A stretch of 32,458 bases of DNA from Gammaproteobacteria bacterium RIFCSPHIGHO2_12_FULL_63_22 (lineage in GTDB: Bacteria; Pseudomonadota; Gammaproteobacteria; Xanthomonadales; Xanthomonadaceae), in NCBI GenBank assembly GCA_001801685.1, contig MGYJ01000073.1, forward strand, positions 1 through 32,458. Reading direction: 5' to 3'. Numbering within the stretch: position 1 is the first letter of the stretch; each line of letters opens with the position of its first letter. Below, piece by piece: positions 8,899-16,138 of the stretch. A program made the translations under genes and the position numbers. Under the pieces are notes generated by a model. The model saw only the letters and a program-made list of their open reading frames with translations, was not told where the DNA came from and did not search any database.

Positions 8899-9773
8899 CC
8901 GCGTCACGCACCGATCGGCCCGGTCCTTCGGGGCATGGCCGTCGGATCATCTTCGTCTGCCTGCTGGTGGCGGCGCTTGCGCCGCCGATCGCCGTTGCGC
9001 ATGGCGACCTGCACGAGCAGATTGTTGCCATCAGTCAGCGCATCGAAGCAGATCCGGCCAATGCCGACCTGATCCTGCGCCGTGCCGAGTTGCATCGCGA
9101 ACACGAACAATGGCCACAGGCTGAAGCGGATTACGACCATGTGGCGAAGCTTGCGCCGGACAACCGGGCCATCGACCTCGGGCGCGGAAAGTTGTATCTG
9201 GCCATGGCCAAACCCGATACCGCCCGCGCAGCCCTGGATCGCGTGCTCGACGCGCAGCCCACGCACGTGGACGCGTTGGCCACCCGTGCGCAGGCCTTGC
9301 AGGCATTGGGCGAACACGAAGCTGCGGCCGCCGACTATGCCCGTGCGATTGAAAATGCCTCGTCGCCGGAACCCGATTTCTATCTCGGTCGCGCCAAATC
9401 ACTCTCGGCAGCCCGACCCGCGCGCGATGACCAAGCCCTCGCCAGCCTGGATGCAGGTATTGCGCGCCTGGGCAAGCTGCCGACGCTGTCGCTTGCAGCC
9501 ATCGAGTTACAAGTAAGGCGGAGTGAGTTCGATGACGCGCTGCGACGGTTGGATACGCTACGCGAAGCGCAACCGCGCCAGGAAGCCTGGCTGGAGCGCC
9601 GCGGTGACATCCTGATGGCCGCGAAACGGCCCGACGAAGCGATGCGGGCGTGGCGCGATGCCATGGCTGCGCTGGATGCCCTGCCGCCACGCTTGCGCGG
9701 CACGGGTGCCATGCTCGAATTGCGCAAGCGCCTTACGCAGCGACTCCAAACAGCGCGCCCACGCCCGCAGTAA
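8895..9773 (+). CDS. exported or membrane-anchored TPR protein
   Basis: 292 aa. The start is a GTG that overlaps the upstream stop (GTGA), so translation is coupled to the phosphatase-like gene. A hydrophobic stretch at about residues 17-36, ending AVAHGD, looks like a signal peptide or N-terminal anchor. From about residue 40, helix pairs repeat with the TPR pattern (ADLILRRAELHREHEQWPQAEADYDHVAKLAPDN in part, then two or three more copies). TPR repeats bind partner proteins; given the coupling, the partner may be the secreted phosphatase-like protein. Its last 41 bp overlap the end of the convergent VIT gene. Confidence 0.85.
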   Translation: MTASRTDRPGPSGHGRRIIFVCLLVAALAPPIAVAHGDLHEQIVAISQRIEADPANADLILRRAELHREHEQWPQAEADYDHVAKLAPDNRAIDLGRGKLYLAMAKPDTARAALDRVLDAQPTHVDALATRAQALQALGEHEAAAADYARAIENASSPEPDFYLGRAKSLSAARPARDDQALASLDAGIARLGKLPTLSLAAIELQVRRSEFDDALRRLDTLREAQPRQEAWLERRGDILMAAKRPDEAMRAWRDAMAALDALPPRLRGTGAMLELRKRLTQRLQTARPRPQ

Positions 9774-10422
9774 TCGCCATCGCCAGGGCGCCCCAGAAGC
9801 CCATCCGCAACGCGCCCGCAGCCATGCCCGCGCCGCCCGTTTTAGCCGCCAGTGCGCCCAGTCCGACCAGGAACACCAGTGATGCGATGGACACGCTCCA
9901 CATCAGCCCGGCAGCAGGCGCCAGCCAAACGACGAGCAAGGGCAGGGCGGCACCGGCGGCAAATGTCGCGGCGGACGCCATCGCTGCCTGCATCGGCCTC
10001 GCGGTCATCATCTCGGTAATGCCCAGTTCGTCACGCGCATGCGCGCCAAGCGCGTCATGCGACATCAGCTGGGTCGCCACTTGGGCGGCCAATGCCTTGT
10101 CCAGCCCGCGGCTCATGTAGATGTTGGTCATCTCTTCGTGTTCGTGCACGGGGTCGGTGGCCAGCTCGCGCCGCTCGCGGTCCAGGTCGGCGTTCTCGGT
10201 GTCCTTCTGTGAGCTCACCGACACGTACTCGCCGGCCGCCATGGACATCGCGCCGGCCACCAGTCCGGCCACGCCCGTCACCAGGATGGATTTTTCATCC
10301 GCGCCGGCAGCGGTCACGCCGACCACCAGGCTGGCGGTGGAGATGATGCCATCGTTGGCGCCCAGCACCGCGGCGCGCAGCCAGCCGATGCGATGCGAGC
10401 GGTGGCTCTCGACATGCCTCAT
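9733..10422 (-). CDS. VIT1/CCC1-family Fe2+/Mn2+ transporter
   Basis: 229 aa. The N terminus HRSHRIGWLRAAVLGANDG leading into ISTASLVVGV is diagnostic of the VIT/Ccc1 family, which moves Fe2+ and Mn2+ across membranes. Five spans are expected: two in the first 80 residues and three at the C terminus. Between them lies the charged cytoplasmic metal-binding region (about 75-135: SSQKDTENADLDRERRELA, then HEHEEM). The ATG chosen overlaps the stop of the VOC gene upstream (ATGA), supporting it over the longer reading to 10464. Its end overlaps the convergent TPR gene by 41 bp. Confidence 0.92.
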   Translation of the reverse strand: MRHVESHRSHRIGWLRAAVLGANDGIISTASLVVGVTAAGADEKSILVTGVAGLVAGAMSMAAGEYVSVSSQKDTENADLDRERRELATDPVHEHEEMTNIYMSRGLDKALAAQVATQLMSHDALGAHARDELGITEMMTARPMQAAMASAATFAAGAALPLLVVWLAPAAGLMWSVSIASLVFLVGLGALAAKTGGAGMAAGALRMGFWGALAMAITAGVGALFGVAA

Positions 10423-10829
10423 GGTCCGGTCTCTCCTTGTTGCCGCTTGCCGATCAGGTCCCACTTGTTGCCGAAGATGTCCTTGAACACGACGACCTTG
10501 CCGTACTCCTCGTGCCGCGGTTCTTCCATGAACTGGACGTCATTCCGGCGCAGATGCTGGTACAGGTCGTCGAAGTCATCGGTCTCCAGGAACATGAAGA
10601 CGCGCCCGCCGGTCTGGTTGCCGACATGCGCGGCCTGCTCCGGCGTCGCCGCCTTCGCAAGCAACAGCCCGCCGCCGCGCCTGCCCGGGGGCGCCACCAC
10701 GACCCAGCGCTTGCCACCGCCGCGGTCGCTGTCCTCGCGCAATTCGAAACGCATCACGCGCGTATAGAAGTCGATTGCCTGGTCGTAGTCGCTGACCACG
10801 ATGCTGGTCAGCGTGATCGCATCCGCCAT
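10419..10829 (-). CDS. VOC (glyoxalase/bleomycin-resistance) superfamily protein
   Basis: 136 aa with paired beta-alpha-beta-beta-beta modules. The first module (residues 1-65) begins ITLTSIVVSDYDQAIDFYT; the second (70-128) ends in EYGKVVVFKDIFGNKWDLI, where E in the E-Y-G segment and the D-x-x-G-N-x-W turn are family hallmarks. VOC proteins include glyoxalases, ring-cleavage dioxygenases and drug-binding proteins; the substrate cannot be told from sequence. It is translationally coupled to the VIT transporter by an ATGA overlap. It is one of three VOC genes in the window. Confidence 0.88.
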   Translation of the reverse strand: MADAITLTSIVVSDYDQAIDFYTRVMRFELREDSDRGGGKRWVVVAPPGRRGGGLLLAKAATPEQAAHVGNQTGGRVFMFLETDDFDDLYQHLRRNDVQFMEEPRHEEYGKVVVFKDIFGNKWDLIGKRQQGETGP

Positions 10830-10860
10830 GTCAGTCGTTCCCGCTTCAATGCCTGTCGAT

Positions 10861-11079
10861 TCAGCGCTTGCCGCCGGTGGCCAGCAACACGCCGCCCAGC
10901 ACGATCGCGCCGATGCCGGCCCACATGGGCACGTTCACCGTCTTCTTTTCCTTCACCGTCATCTCGATCGGCCCCAGCTTCACGGCCGTGGTGTCCTTGG
11001 TGTAGCTGAAACCGCCGTACACAAGCGCAAGCACTCCGGCTACCAACAGGACGATTGCAGCTAATTTGACAGGATTCAT
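10861..11079 (-). CDS. DUF3185-like small membrane protein
   Basis: 72 aa with two spans, about residues 4-22 (LAAIVLLVAGVLALVYGGF) and 49-68 (WAGIGAIVLGGVLLATG), separated by a charged loop containing KLGPIEMTVKEKKTV. This hairpin layout and loop match the uncharacterised DUF3185 family. The chosen ATG has a clear AAGGAAG ribosome site 4-5 bp upstream, which rejects the longer reading to 11118. It lies in the minus-strand train, 31 bp before the VOC gene. Function unknown. Confidence 0.85.
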   Translation of the reverse strand: MNPVKLAAIVLLVAGVLALVYGGFSYTKDTTAVKLGPIEMTVKEKKTVNVPMWAGIGAIVLGGVLLATGGKR

Positions 11080-11172
11080 GGGACTTCCTTGTGGCGACAG
11101 GCCGAATGCCGGCGGCATCGATACTGGCAGCCTATTGAAGCACAGGCATGCTGCCCGGGGTAGGCGCGGAAT

Positions 11173-11421
11173 TCAGTTGGACGACTGCAGCGCGCGCCGT
11201 ATCGCACGGCGCGCACCCACGTAGCAGGCGAGCAACATGGCCACGTACACGGCGACGAAACACCAGGTCGCGGGACCGGAATGGCCCATGGACTCGATGC
11301 CCGTTTGCGCCTCAAGCCAATTCCAGAACGGATACAGCAGCAACGTCGCCACGAAGGCGAGTGGAATGCCCAGCAGCACCAGCGAACCCGTGGCGACGAT
11401 CGCCTGTGTCTTCGGTGTCAT
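11173..11421 (-). CDS. small two-span membrane protein
   Basis: 82 aa with hydrophobic segments at about residues 8-31 (IVATGSLVLLGIPLAFVATLL in part) and 52-70, then a basic C terminus (GARRAIRRALQ). I do not recognise a named family. Its ATG overlaps the stop of the upstream cupin gene (ATGA), good evidence that it is translated. The 93 bp to the next gene downstream carry no clear signal. Confidence 0.7.
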   Translation of the reverse strand: MTPKTQAIVATGSLVLLGIPLAFVATLLLYPFWNWLEAQTGIESMGHSGPATWCFVAVYVAMLLACYVGARRAIRRALQSSN

Positions 11422-11804
11422 CCGGCCATCTTGTGCAACATGTGGTCGATCACTTCGCCATGTTCGTGTTGCGGACTGAACAGGACGACTTCGGCGTCTT
11501 CAGCCACCTTCACCGAATGGCCGGGCGGCCAATAGAACAGGTCGCCGCCGCGAATCACTTCGTCAGTCCCATCCGCGTAGCTCACGGTCAGCTCGCCCTG
11601 GATCACATAGCCCCAGTGTGGCGACTGGCACATGTCACCCTTCAAGCCCTGCAACAGCGGCGCGATATCCGTACCGGCGCCCAGCGAAAAATATTCGGCA
11701 CCCATCATCCCGAATCCTGCCGCGCTGCCAAATTCGGTCTTCTGCCGCGCCACGGCGCCGGGTACGTCGATCCTCACCGGTACATCCTGCTTTGCAATTC
11801 GCAT
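11418..11804 (-). CDS. single-domain cupin protein
   Basis: 128 aa cytosolic protein. A jellyroll of about residues 45-115 contains SPHWGYVIQGELTVSY, equivalent to cupin motif 1 in reduced form (one His rather than HxH), then GGDLFYWPPGHSVKV as motif 2, where P-x-G-H keeps the last metal ligand. Cupins of this size may bind small ligands or a metal; no substrate is evident. It is coupled by ATGA to the 82-residue membrane protein. A ribosome site (CAAGGAG) lies upstream of the ATG. Confidence 0.82.
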   Translation of the reverse strand: MRIAKQDVPVRIDVPGAVARQKTEFGSAAGFGMMGAEYFSLGAGTDIAPLLQGLKGDMCQSPHWGYVIQGELTVSYADGTDEVIRGGDLFYWPPGHSVKVAEDAEVVLFSPQHEHGEVIDHMLHKMAG

Positions 11805-11832
11805 GACGATCTCCTTGTGGTTGGAAGGAAAA

Positions 11833-12174
11833 CTAGGCTTTCTTCACGAACTCGGATTTCAGCTGCATGGCGCCAATGCCATCGATCTTGCAGTCGATGT
11901 CGTGGTCGCCTTCCACGAGGCGGATATTGCGCACCTTGGTGCCGACCTTCACCACCGACGATGTGCCCTTGACCTTCAGGTCCTTGATCACCGTGACGCT
12001 GTCTCCGTCCTGAAGCACGTTTCCATGGGCATCACGCACCACGGCGGCCTGATCGGCCACTGCCGCAGTCGCAACCACGGGCCATTCATGGGCGCACTCG
12101 GGGCAGACGTAGTTCCCGCCATCTTCGTAGGTGTATTCAGAACTGCAGGCGGGGCAATGGGGCAGCTTGGGCAT
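11833..12174 (-). CDS. yjdM: YjdM/PhnA-family zinc-ribbon protein
   Basis: 113 aa, the usual family length. An N-terminal zinc ribbon uses C7, C10, C24 and C27 (CPAC and CPEC). The C-terminal SH3-like domain has the family signatures [20 protein letters not shown] and [21 protein letters not shown]. coli YjdM (formerly PhnA) was named for alkylphosphonate use, but its direct role there is doubtful; it is often described only as a zinc-ribbon protein. It lies 28 bp upstream of the cupin gene on the same strand. Confidence 0.93.
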   Translation of the reverse strand: MPKLPHCPACSSEYTYEDGGNYVCPECAHEWPVVATAAVADQAAVVRDAHGNVLQDGDSVTVIKDLKVKGTSSVVKVGTKVRNIRLVEGDHDIDCKIDGIGAMQLKSEFVKKA

Positions 12175-12190
12175 GATTGGGTTCCAGGGT

Positions 12191-12499
12191 TCAGTTGACG
12201 GAAAACTTCCGGCCCCAGCGCAGCGGCCAGATCACCTTGAATTGCAGGCCGCCGACGAACCGGTGCGCCGCGACCACCCGGTCCAGCACTTGCATCTGCT
12301 CGAGCACCGGCTTGCAGCGCCTGAAGGTCGACGCCGGGTCCTCGGTGATGATGAACACGTCGATGTCGCGCACGCCTTCGTTATGGCCATCCATTTCGAC
12401 GCTGTCGCCAAGCGTGTCGCGCAGTTGGTGTTCGAGGGTGGCGACGCCGGCGGTATCGATCGCTGGACGGCGGAATTTCAGGACAAGCTGGCTTTGCAT
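12191..12499 (-). CDS. hypothetical protein with IDVFIIT motif
   Basis: 102 aa, soluble, with alternating strand and helix pattern. It opens [20 protein letters not shown], has [16 protein letters not shown] near the middle and ends [13 protein letters not shown]. Similar short proteins with an NIFI-type strand followed by D-P-x-x-x-F are common hypothetical genes, but I know no function for them. It has no signal or span. It sits 16 bp before yjdM on the same strand and is probably part of the same transcript. Confidence 0.7.
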   Translation of the reverse strand: MQSQLVLKFRRPAIDTAGVATLEHQLRDTLGDSVEMDGHNEGVRDIDVFIITEDPASTFRRCKPVLEQMQVLDRVVAAHRFVGGLQFKVIWPLRWGRKFSVN

Positions 12500-12533
12500 T
12501 GCATGATTCTAGGCCCAAAGCCAGGCCGATGCC

Positions 12534-12830
12534 CTATCGGTAGCGGCGGAACACCAGGAGGCGTACCAGCGCCGCCAGCAACAACACGCCGCTGCCCGAA
12601 GCAACTGTACCGATGATCGCCAGGTAGGGAGAAACGCCGGGCCCGCCGCCCTGCGCCGAGCTTTGGCTCAGGTAGATCCAGGCCGACGCGCCGGTGAACA
12701 TCACGAAGAACCAGGTGAAGGCGTTGAAGCGCCGCAGCAGGTCCGGTCGGCTGGTCGCGGGCTTGGTCCGTGCGAAAAGCCAGACCGCCGGAAGGGCCAT
12801 GACGACTACGAATACGAGAAACAGGATCAT
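12534..12830 (-). CDS. small membrane protein
   Basis: 98 aa with three likely spans: residues 2-20, about 39-56 (FTWFFVMFTGASAWIYL) and 67-90, with a short basic tail. No family recognised. Its ATG overlaps the stop of the NTF2-like gene (ATGA), which supports both the gene and the start. Function unknown. Confidence 0.72.
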   Translation of the reverse strand: MILFLVFVVVMALPAVWLFARTKPATSRPDLLRRFNAFTWFFVMFTGASAWIYLSQSSAQGGGPGVSPYLAIIGTVASGSGVLLLAALVRLLVFRRYR

Positions 12831-13186
12831 TCTTCTTCCATTCCCTGGTCATCGCCCCTGCCGAGGTAGGCGCGAATTGATTTTATCTTTCCGTCCGGAT
12901 CAAAGCTGATCACGTCAACGACATGCAGCTCGATTTTACCATCCACCACGATACGCAGTTCGCCCGCAGCCGTGTCGCTGCCTTCAAAAATGCCAAGGGC
13001 CTGGATCTCGATCGATTGGCAGGACTCGAAGTTTCGCGAAGTTTCCGCCACTGCCGCGGCCTTGCCCGACACCGAAATATTCCAATCGCGCAAGGTCACG
13101 TCATCCGCGAACATGGCCGACACCCGCTCGAGGTCCCGGTGCGAATAGTGCCGGAGATAAGCCAGGAAGCGACCTCTGTTCGACAT
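12827..13186 (-). CDS. NTF2-like (SnoaL-type) protein
   Basis: 119 aa. The cone-shaped NTF2 fold is suggested by the opening helices (FLAYLRHYSHRDLERVSAMFADDVTLRDW) and by later strands ending HVVDVISFDPDGKIKSIRAYLG, a standard SnoaL-family ending. Such proteins bind or convert small hydrophobic molecules; catalytic residues differ widely, so no reaction can be assigned. It is coupled by ATGA to the membrane protein downstream. It is the first of two adjacent NTF2-like genes, but the two are not close in sequence. Confidence 0.85.
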   Translation of the reverse strand: MSNRGRFLAYLRHYSHRDLERVSAMFADDVTLRDWNISVSGKAAAVAETSRNFESCQSIEIQALGIFEGSDTAAGELRIVVDGKIELHVVDVISFDPDGKIKSIRAYLGRGDDQGMEEE

Positions 13187-13208
13187 GGGCAGTCAGCGGC
13201 TTGCCAGT

Positions 13209-13601
13209 TCAGAGCGCGTTCGATTGAAGCATCGCCGCCATCCGCTGGTGGATCAGGTTGATCGCCTTCAACGGCCGGATCATCACCTTGAAGTCCACGA
13301 TCTGGCCGGCCTCATTCCACCGGATGATATCCACGCCATTCACCAGCACGCCGTCGATCTCGGTCTCGAATTCCAGCATCGCATCCGACTCGCCGCGGAT
13401 CTCGCGAACGTAGCGGAAGCTGGGGTTGAAGAACACGTGGAAGGCAGCACCCAGATAGCCGGCGGCCAACTTCTTTCCGCGCTGTGGCGTATGCACCACG
13501 GGCGAATGAAATACCGCATCGTCTGCCAGCAGCGTCGCCAAGCCGGAAGCATCGTGCGTGCGAACCAGTCGGTGCCAGGTGTTGATCGGGTGCTCGGCCA
13601 C
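13209..13601 (-). CDS. NTF2-like (SnoaL-type) protein
   Basis: 130 aa with the opening AEHPINTWHRLV and the motif FHSPVVHTPQRGK, seen in a common bacterial NTF2 subfamily, ending near NLIHQRMAAML. I chose the GTG at 13601 because AGGAGA lies about 6 bp upstream. A TTG at 13625, overlapping the previous stop (TTGA), would add eight residues and cannot be ruled out. The protein belongs to a superfamily of small-molecule binding or isomerase folds; substrate unknown. Confidence 0.82.
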   Translation of the reverse strand: MAEHPINTWHRLVRTHDASGLATLLADDAVFHSPVVHTPQRGKKLAAGYLGAAFHVFFNPSFRYVREIRGESDAMLEFETEIDGVLVNGVDIIRWNEAGQIVDFKVMIRPLKAINLIHQRMAAMLQSNAL

Positions 13602-13621
13602 GCGCGTCTCCTGAAGGGTCC

Positions 13622-13930
13622 TCAACTCTCCCGGAATGCGCCGATGAAAGTCTCCTCAATGGTAAGCGCCTCGCACTCGGAATCCAACGCCGCATAGTCC
13701 GCGCCAAATTGGCGGCGGAAGCCCGAGTAAGCCTCCTCGTCCTGCCAACGGTCAATGGTGAGGTAGCGGCCCGGGGCGGCGCGATCGCTCAGCAGCAAAG
13801 TTTCGATGTAGCCAGGGCTCCGCCGGAACAGGGCCGCCCAGGTTCCATGCGGCCCGTAGTGGCGTTCGAACGATTCCACCGACTCGGCGGCGACCCGGAA
13901 TTCCCAGAGGCAGGAGTAACTATTTCCCAT
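13622..13930 (-). CDS. ABM-like dimeric alpha-beta barrel protein
   Basis: 102 aa. The ferredoxin-like layout of antibiotic-biosynthesis-monooxygenase-type proteins is suggested by the first strand (YSCLWEFRV), a helix containing FERHYGPHGTWAALF, and TLLLSDRAAPGRYLTIDRW followed by DEEAYSGFR. Members range from haem-degrading enzymes to small monooxygenases; no active-site pattern lets me choose. It overlaps the DUF1801 gene upstream by 11 bp, so the two are in one transcript. Confidence 0.75.
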   Translation of the reverse strand: MGNSYSCLWEFRVAAESVESFERHYGPHGTWAALFRRSPGYIETLLLSDRAAPGRYLTIDRWQDEEAYSGFRRQFGADYAALDSECEALTIEETFIGAFRES

Positions 13931-14315
13931 GCAAGTCGACCTTGGTTGGATCGCCCAGCGACTTGTTCAAGCGCACGGCCTCCTTCACCAGTCGGGCAAC
14001 CACCGCAGTGCTCAACGTTGCGCCTTCGCGCAACTCCAACGTCGCCATTTCGTATTTACCGCCGGGCTTCAGTCCGGGCTCGATCGACCGCAGCAGCTGC
14101 CCGCGCCAGAATCCGAACAACACGCGCTCCGCTTCGGCGCGAATCAACAGCGCGGGTCCGTTCGAGAAATAGACCAGGTGGCCCCACTTGATCACTTCTT
14201 CCACATCCGCCGCTTTGCGCACGGCGGCGCGCAACTCGATTACGCAGTCCTGGCGCCAGCCATCAAGGCCGGCCACGTAGGCTTCCGGATTGGCGGCTGG
14301 CGCAGTCTTTTGCAT
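13920..14315 (-). CDS. DUF1801 (YdhG-like) domain protein
   Basis: 131 aa. Features of the DUF1801 family are visible: an opening helix pair with AYVAGLDGWRQDCVIELRAAV, then EVIKWGHLVYFSNGPALLI, and later GFWRGQLL. The family is widespread, structurally YdhG-like and of unknown function. Genes of this type are frequent passengers in integron cassettes. It overlaps the ABM-like gene by 11 bp and lies 6 bp after the MAPEG gene. Confidence 0.85.
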   Translation of the reverse strand: MQKTAPAANPEAYVAGLDGWRQDCVIELRAAVRKAADVEEVIKWGHLVYFSNGPALLIRAEAERVLFGFWRGQLLRSIEPGLKPGGKYEMATLELREGATLSTAVVARLVKEAVRLNKSLGDPTKVDLHGK

Positions 14316-14321
14316 GCGAGG

Positions 14322-14747
14322 CTAGAAGACCAGCAGGGCAGCCCGGACGGCCAGCGCAAACAACACCAGCGACGAGACGAAGAACAGCGCGAACCGGGTA
14401 GGAATGTGATTGCTCAGCGTCTGCCACAGGCTGTGCACCACGCGAATGCCGACGTACGCCCAGGCCAGGTAAACGCTGCCGGCGGACGAGTCTCCAAGCA
14501 GCGCCAGCGCCAACGCGGTCGCGTAGAAAATCGGCGGTTGTTCCAGCAGGTGGTTGTAGTTGTCGGCTTTCCACCGCACTCGGGCCGGCAGCTGCGCCAT
14601 CTGTTCGCCGCGCGGCATCATCGGGTCCAGCACCATCCTTGCCTTGACGATGGCCGGGATGCGCGTCGCATACATCCAGGCCCAGATGACGCCGGTCCAC
14701 AGCACCAAGGCAATGACAGGCGCAATCAACGGTGAGGCGTTCGACAT
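14322..14747 (-). CDS. MAPEG-family membrane protein
   Basis: 141 aa with four predicted spans (about 6-25, 72-90, 95-112, 118-140). The signature region NYNHLLEQPPIFYATALAL, followed by AWAYVGIRVVHSLWQT, is diagnostic of the MAPEG family (membrane-associated proteins in eicosanoid and glutathione metabolism). Bacterial members may act as glutathione transferases or peroxidases in the inner membrane, but specific roles are mostly unknown. It is separated by 26 bp from the HAAS gene upstream and is likely in the same transcript. Confidence 0.92.
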   Translation of the reverse strand: MSNASPLIAPVIALVLWTGVIWAWMYATRIPAIVKARMVLDPMMPRGEQMAQLPARVRWKADNYNHLLEQPPIFYATALALALLGDSSAGSVYLAWAYVGIRVVHSLWQTLSNHIPTRFALFFVSSLVLFALAVRAALLVF

Positions 14748-14773
14748 GGCTTGCTTCCCCTCTTCGGAAAATA

Positions 14774-15730
14774 TTATCCCGTCAGCCGCGAGCCCATGTT
14801 GTCCGGTGTCGGCTTCACGTTTCGATGGAGTCTGATGCCGAGTTCGAGCAGTGTCAAAACGATGATCAGCACCATCAAGCCCTTGGTCATGCTGTCAGCC
14901 GCCGGCCGGATGAAGATCGGGCCACCCGCCACGGCCCAGGCCATCGCGGCGCAGGTGGCCAGGCTCCCTGCCGTCTGCACGCGCCGCATCAGGGTTGTCC
15001 AGCGGCCCGCCACGATCGCGGCGGCCAGCAATGGAATGTTGGTTGCCACCAGCAGCCACAACACCACGCCTTCGCGGTGGCGAAAGGCTTCGGTGTAGGT
15101 CAGGGCCTCATACGCGGCCGGCGCTGCATTGCCGCCCCAGAAGGCGTCCAGCACCCAGCGCGGTTCGGTCAATACAAAAAGCCCCAGGGCGATCCCGACC
15201 AGGCCCATCACCAGCGCCGCACGGCCACCAGGAGTATGGCCTGCCGCCACCGGCTTCCACGCCTGCGATTGCGGCCATCGCCGGCGCGTCCATGCTGCGA
15301 TGGCGAAATACACAGCCAACGCACCCGGCCACCACAGCGAAGCAATTACCGTCTTCGTCCACCACTGGCCCAGTGCGATCAGGAACTGATCGGCCGACTG
15401 GATCGGCGCCCCGAGCTGCGCGATCAATCCAAGTGTCCAGATGACCAGCAATCCAATCACTGTCAGGCGAACGAACGCGTGGCCGTCCACCGGGTCGATG
15501 ACAACCAGCGTCGGCCGGTAGCGCGCCGCAACCTCGGCAGGCTGGCCGAACGCCTGCAACATGTCGATCGCCATGCCGGCATCCGCAACGCGACCGCTCC
15601 CGTCCGCCCGCGCCTGCAGTTCCTCGTTCAACAACGCGCGCAGTTCAAACGCCACGTCATTGCGTTGCTTGCGCGGCAGCTGCACGGCCACGTCGTTCAC
15701 GTAGGCCTCGATCACGTCGTTCGCATTCAT
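14774..15730 (-). CDS. HAAS-type membrane protein paired with PadR regulator
   Basis: 318 aa. Residues 1-70 form the hydrophilic helical head (IEAYVNDVAVQLPRKQRNDV then FELRALLNEELQARA and LQAFGQPAEVAARYRP) typical of HAAS-like proteins. The rest has about six spans (85-108, 128-147, 168-190, 225-247, 255-275, 285-300). Genes of this type usually follow a PadR regulator, exactly as here with a 3-bp gap, and are thought to sense or signal at the membrane. Molecular function is not established. Confidence 0.85.
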   Translation of the reverse strand: MNANDVIEAYVNDVAVQLPRKQRNDVAFELRALLNEELQARADGSGRVADAGMAIDMLQAFGQPAEVAARYRPTLVVIDPVDGHAFVRLTVIGLLVIWTLGLIAQLGAPIQSADQFLIALGQWWTKTVIASLWWPGALAVYFAIAAWTRRRWPQSQAWKPVAAGHTPGGRAALVMGLVGIALGLFVLTEPRWVLDAFWGGNAAPAAYEALTYTEAFRHREGVVLWLLVATNIPLLAAAIVAGRWTTLMRRVQTAGSLATCAAMAWAVAGGPIFIRPAADSMTKGLMVLIIVLTLLELGIRLHRNVKPTPDNMGSRLTG

Positions 15731-15733
15731 TGC

Positions 15734-16069
15734 TCAGTCCTCTTCCAGGAGTCTGTCCATAGCGCCGTTCATGCCCTTCCATGAGTCGGTCAGCTTCTTC
15801 AACAACTTGCGGCCATCCGCATTCAACGAGTAGTAGCGGCGGGGCGGGCCGTCCTCGATCTTCCATTCACTGTCGAGCACGCCCTGCGTTTCCAGGCGCC
15901 GCAGCAGGGGATACAAGGTGCCTTCCTCGATCGGCAGGCCCTTGGCGGCCAGTGCCTGGCGCAGTTCGTAGCCGTAGCGCTGCCCGCGCAACTGCGACAG
16001 CGTGGCCAGCACCAGCACCCCGCGCCGTAGCTCGAGCTCCAGTTTTCCGAAAGCGTCTGAATCACCCAT
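15734..16069 (-). CDS. PadR-family transcriptional regulator
   Basis: 111 aa. The PadR winged helix is clear: RRGVLVLATLSQLRGQRYGY, then LPIEEGTLYPLLRRLETQGV and the wing GPPRRYYSLNADGRK. Short PadR proteins are ligand-responsive repressors that usually control their own operon. The ATG chosen is only 7 nt from a strong promoter -10 box and has no ribosome site, suggesting a leaderless transcript. A longer reading to 16108 would place the promoter inside the gene and starts with GTG. It is followed by the HAAS gene after 3 bp. Confidence 0.93.
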   Translation of the reverse strand: MGDSDAFGKLELELRRGVLVLATLSQLRGQRYGYELRQALAAKGLPIEEGTLYPLLRRLETQGVLDSEWKIEDGPPRRYYSLNADGRKLLKKLTDSWKGMNGAMDRLLEED

Positions 16070-16076
16070 GGGGCGC

Positions 16077-16105
16077 ACAGTACGGTACGCCGCACAGTAT
16101 GTCAA
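16077..16105 (-). promoter_or_regulatory. sigma70-type promoter of padR, probably autoregulated
   Basis: On the minus strand TTGACA (16105-16100) is followed after exactly 17 bp by TACTGT (16082-16077). The -35 box is perfect and the -10 matches TATAAT at four of six positions. Transcription would begin at about the padR ATG, giving a leaderless message. Within the promoter, TACTGTGCG occurs twice with a 17-bp period, and GTAC-C-GTAC forms a short palindrome. Either could be the PadR operator. Confidence 0.7.
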
Positions 16106-16138
16106 CACGCCGATTCACCGGGGCTTTCCAGCATTCGA

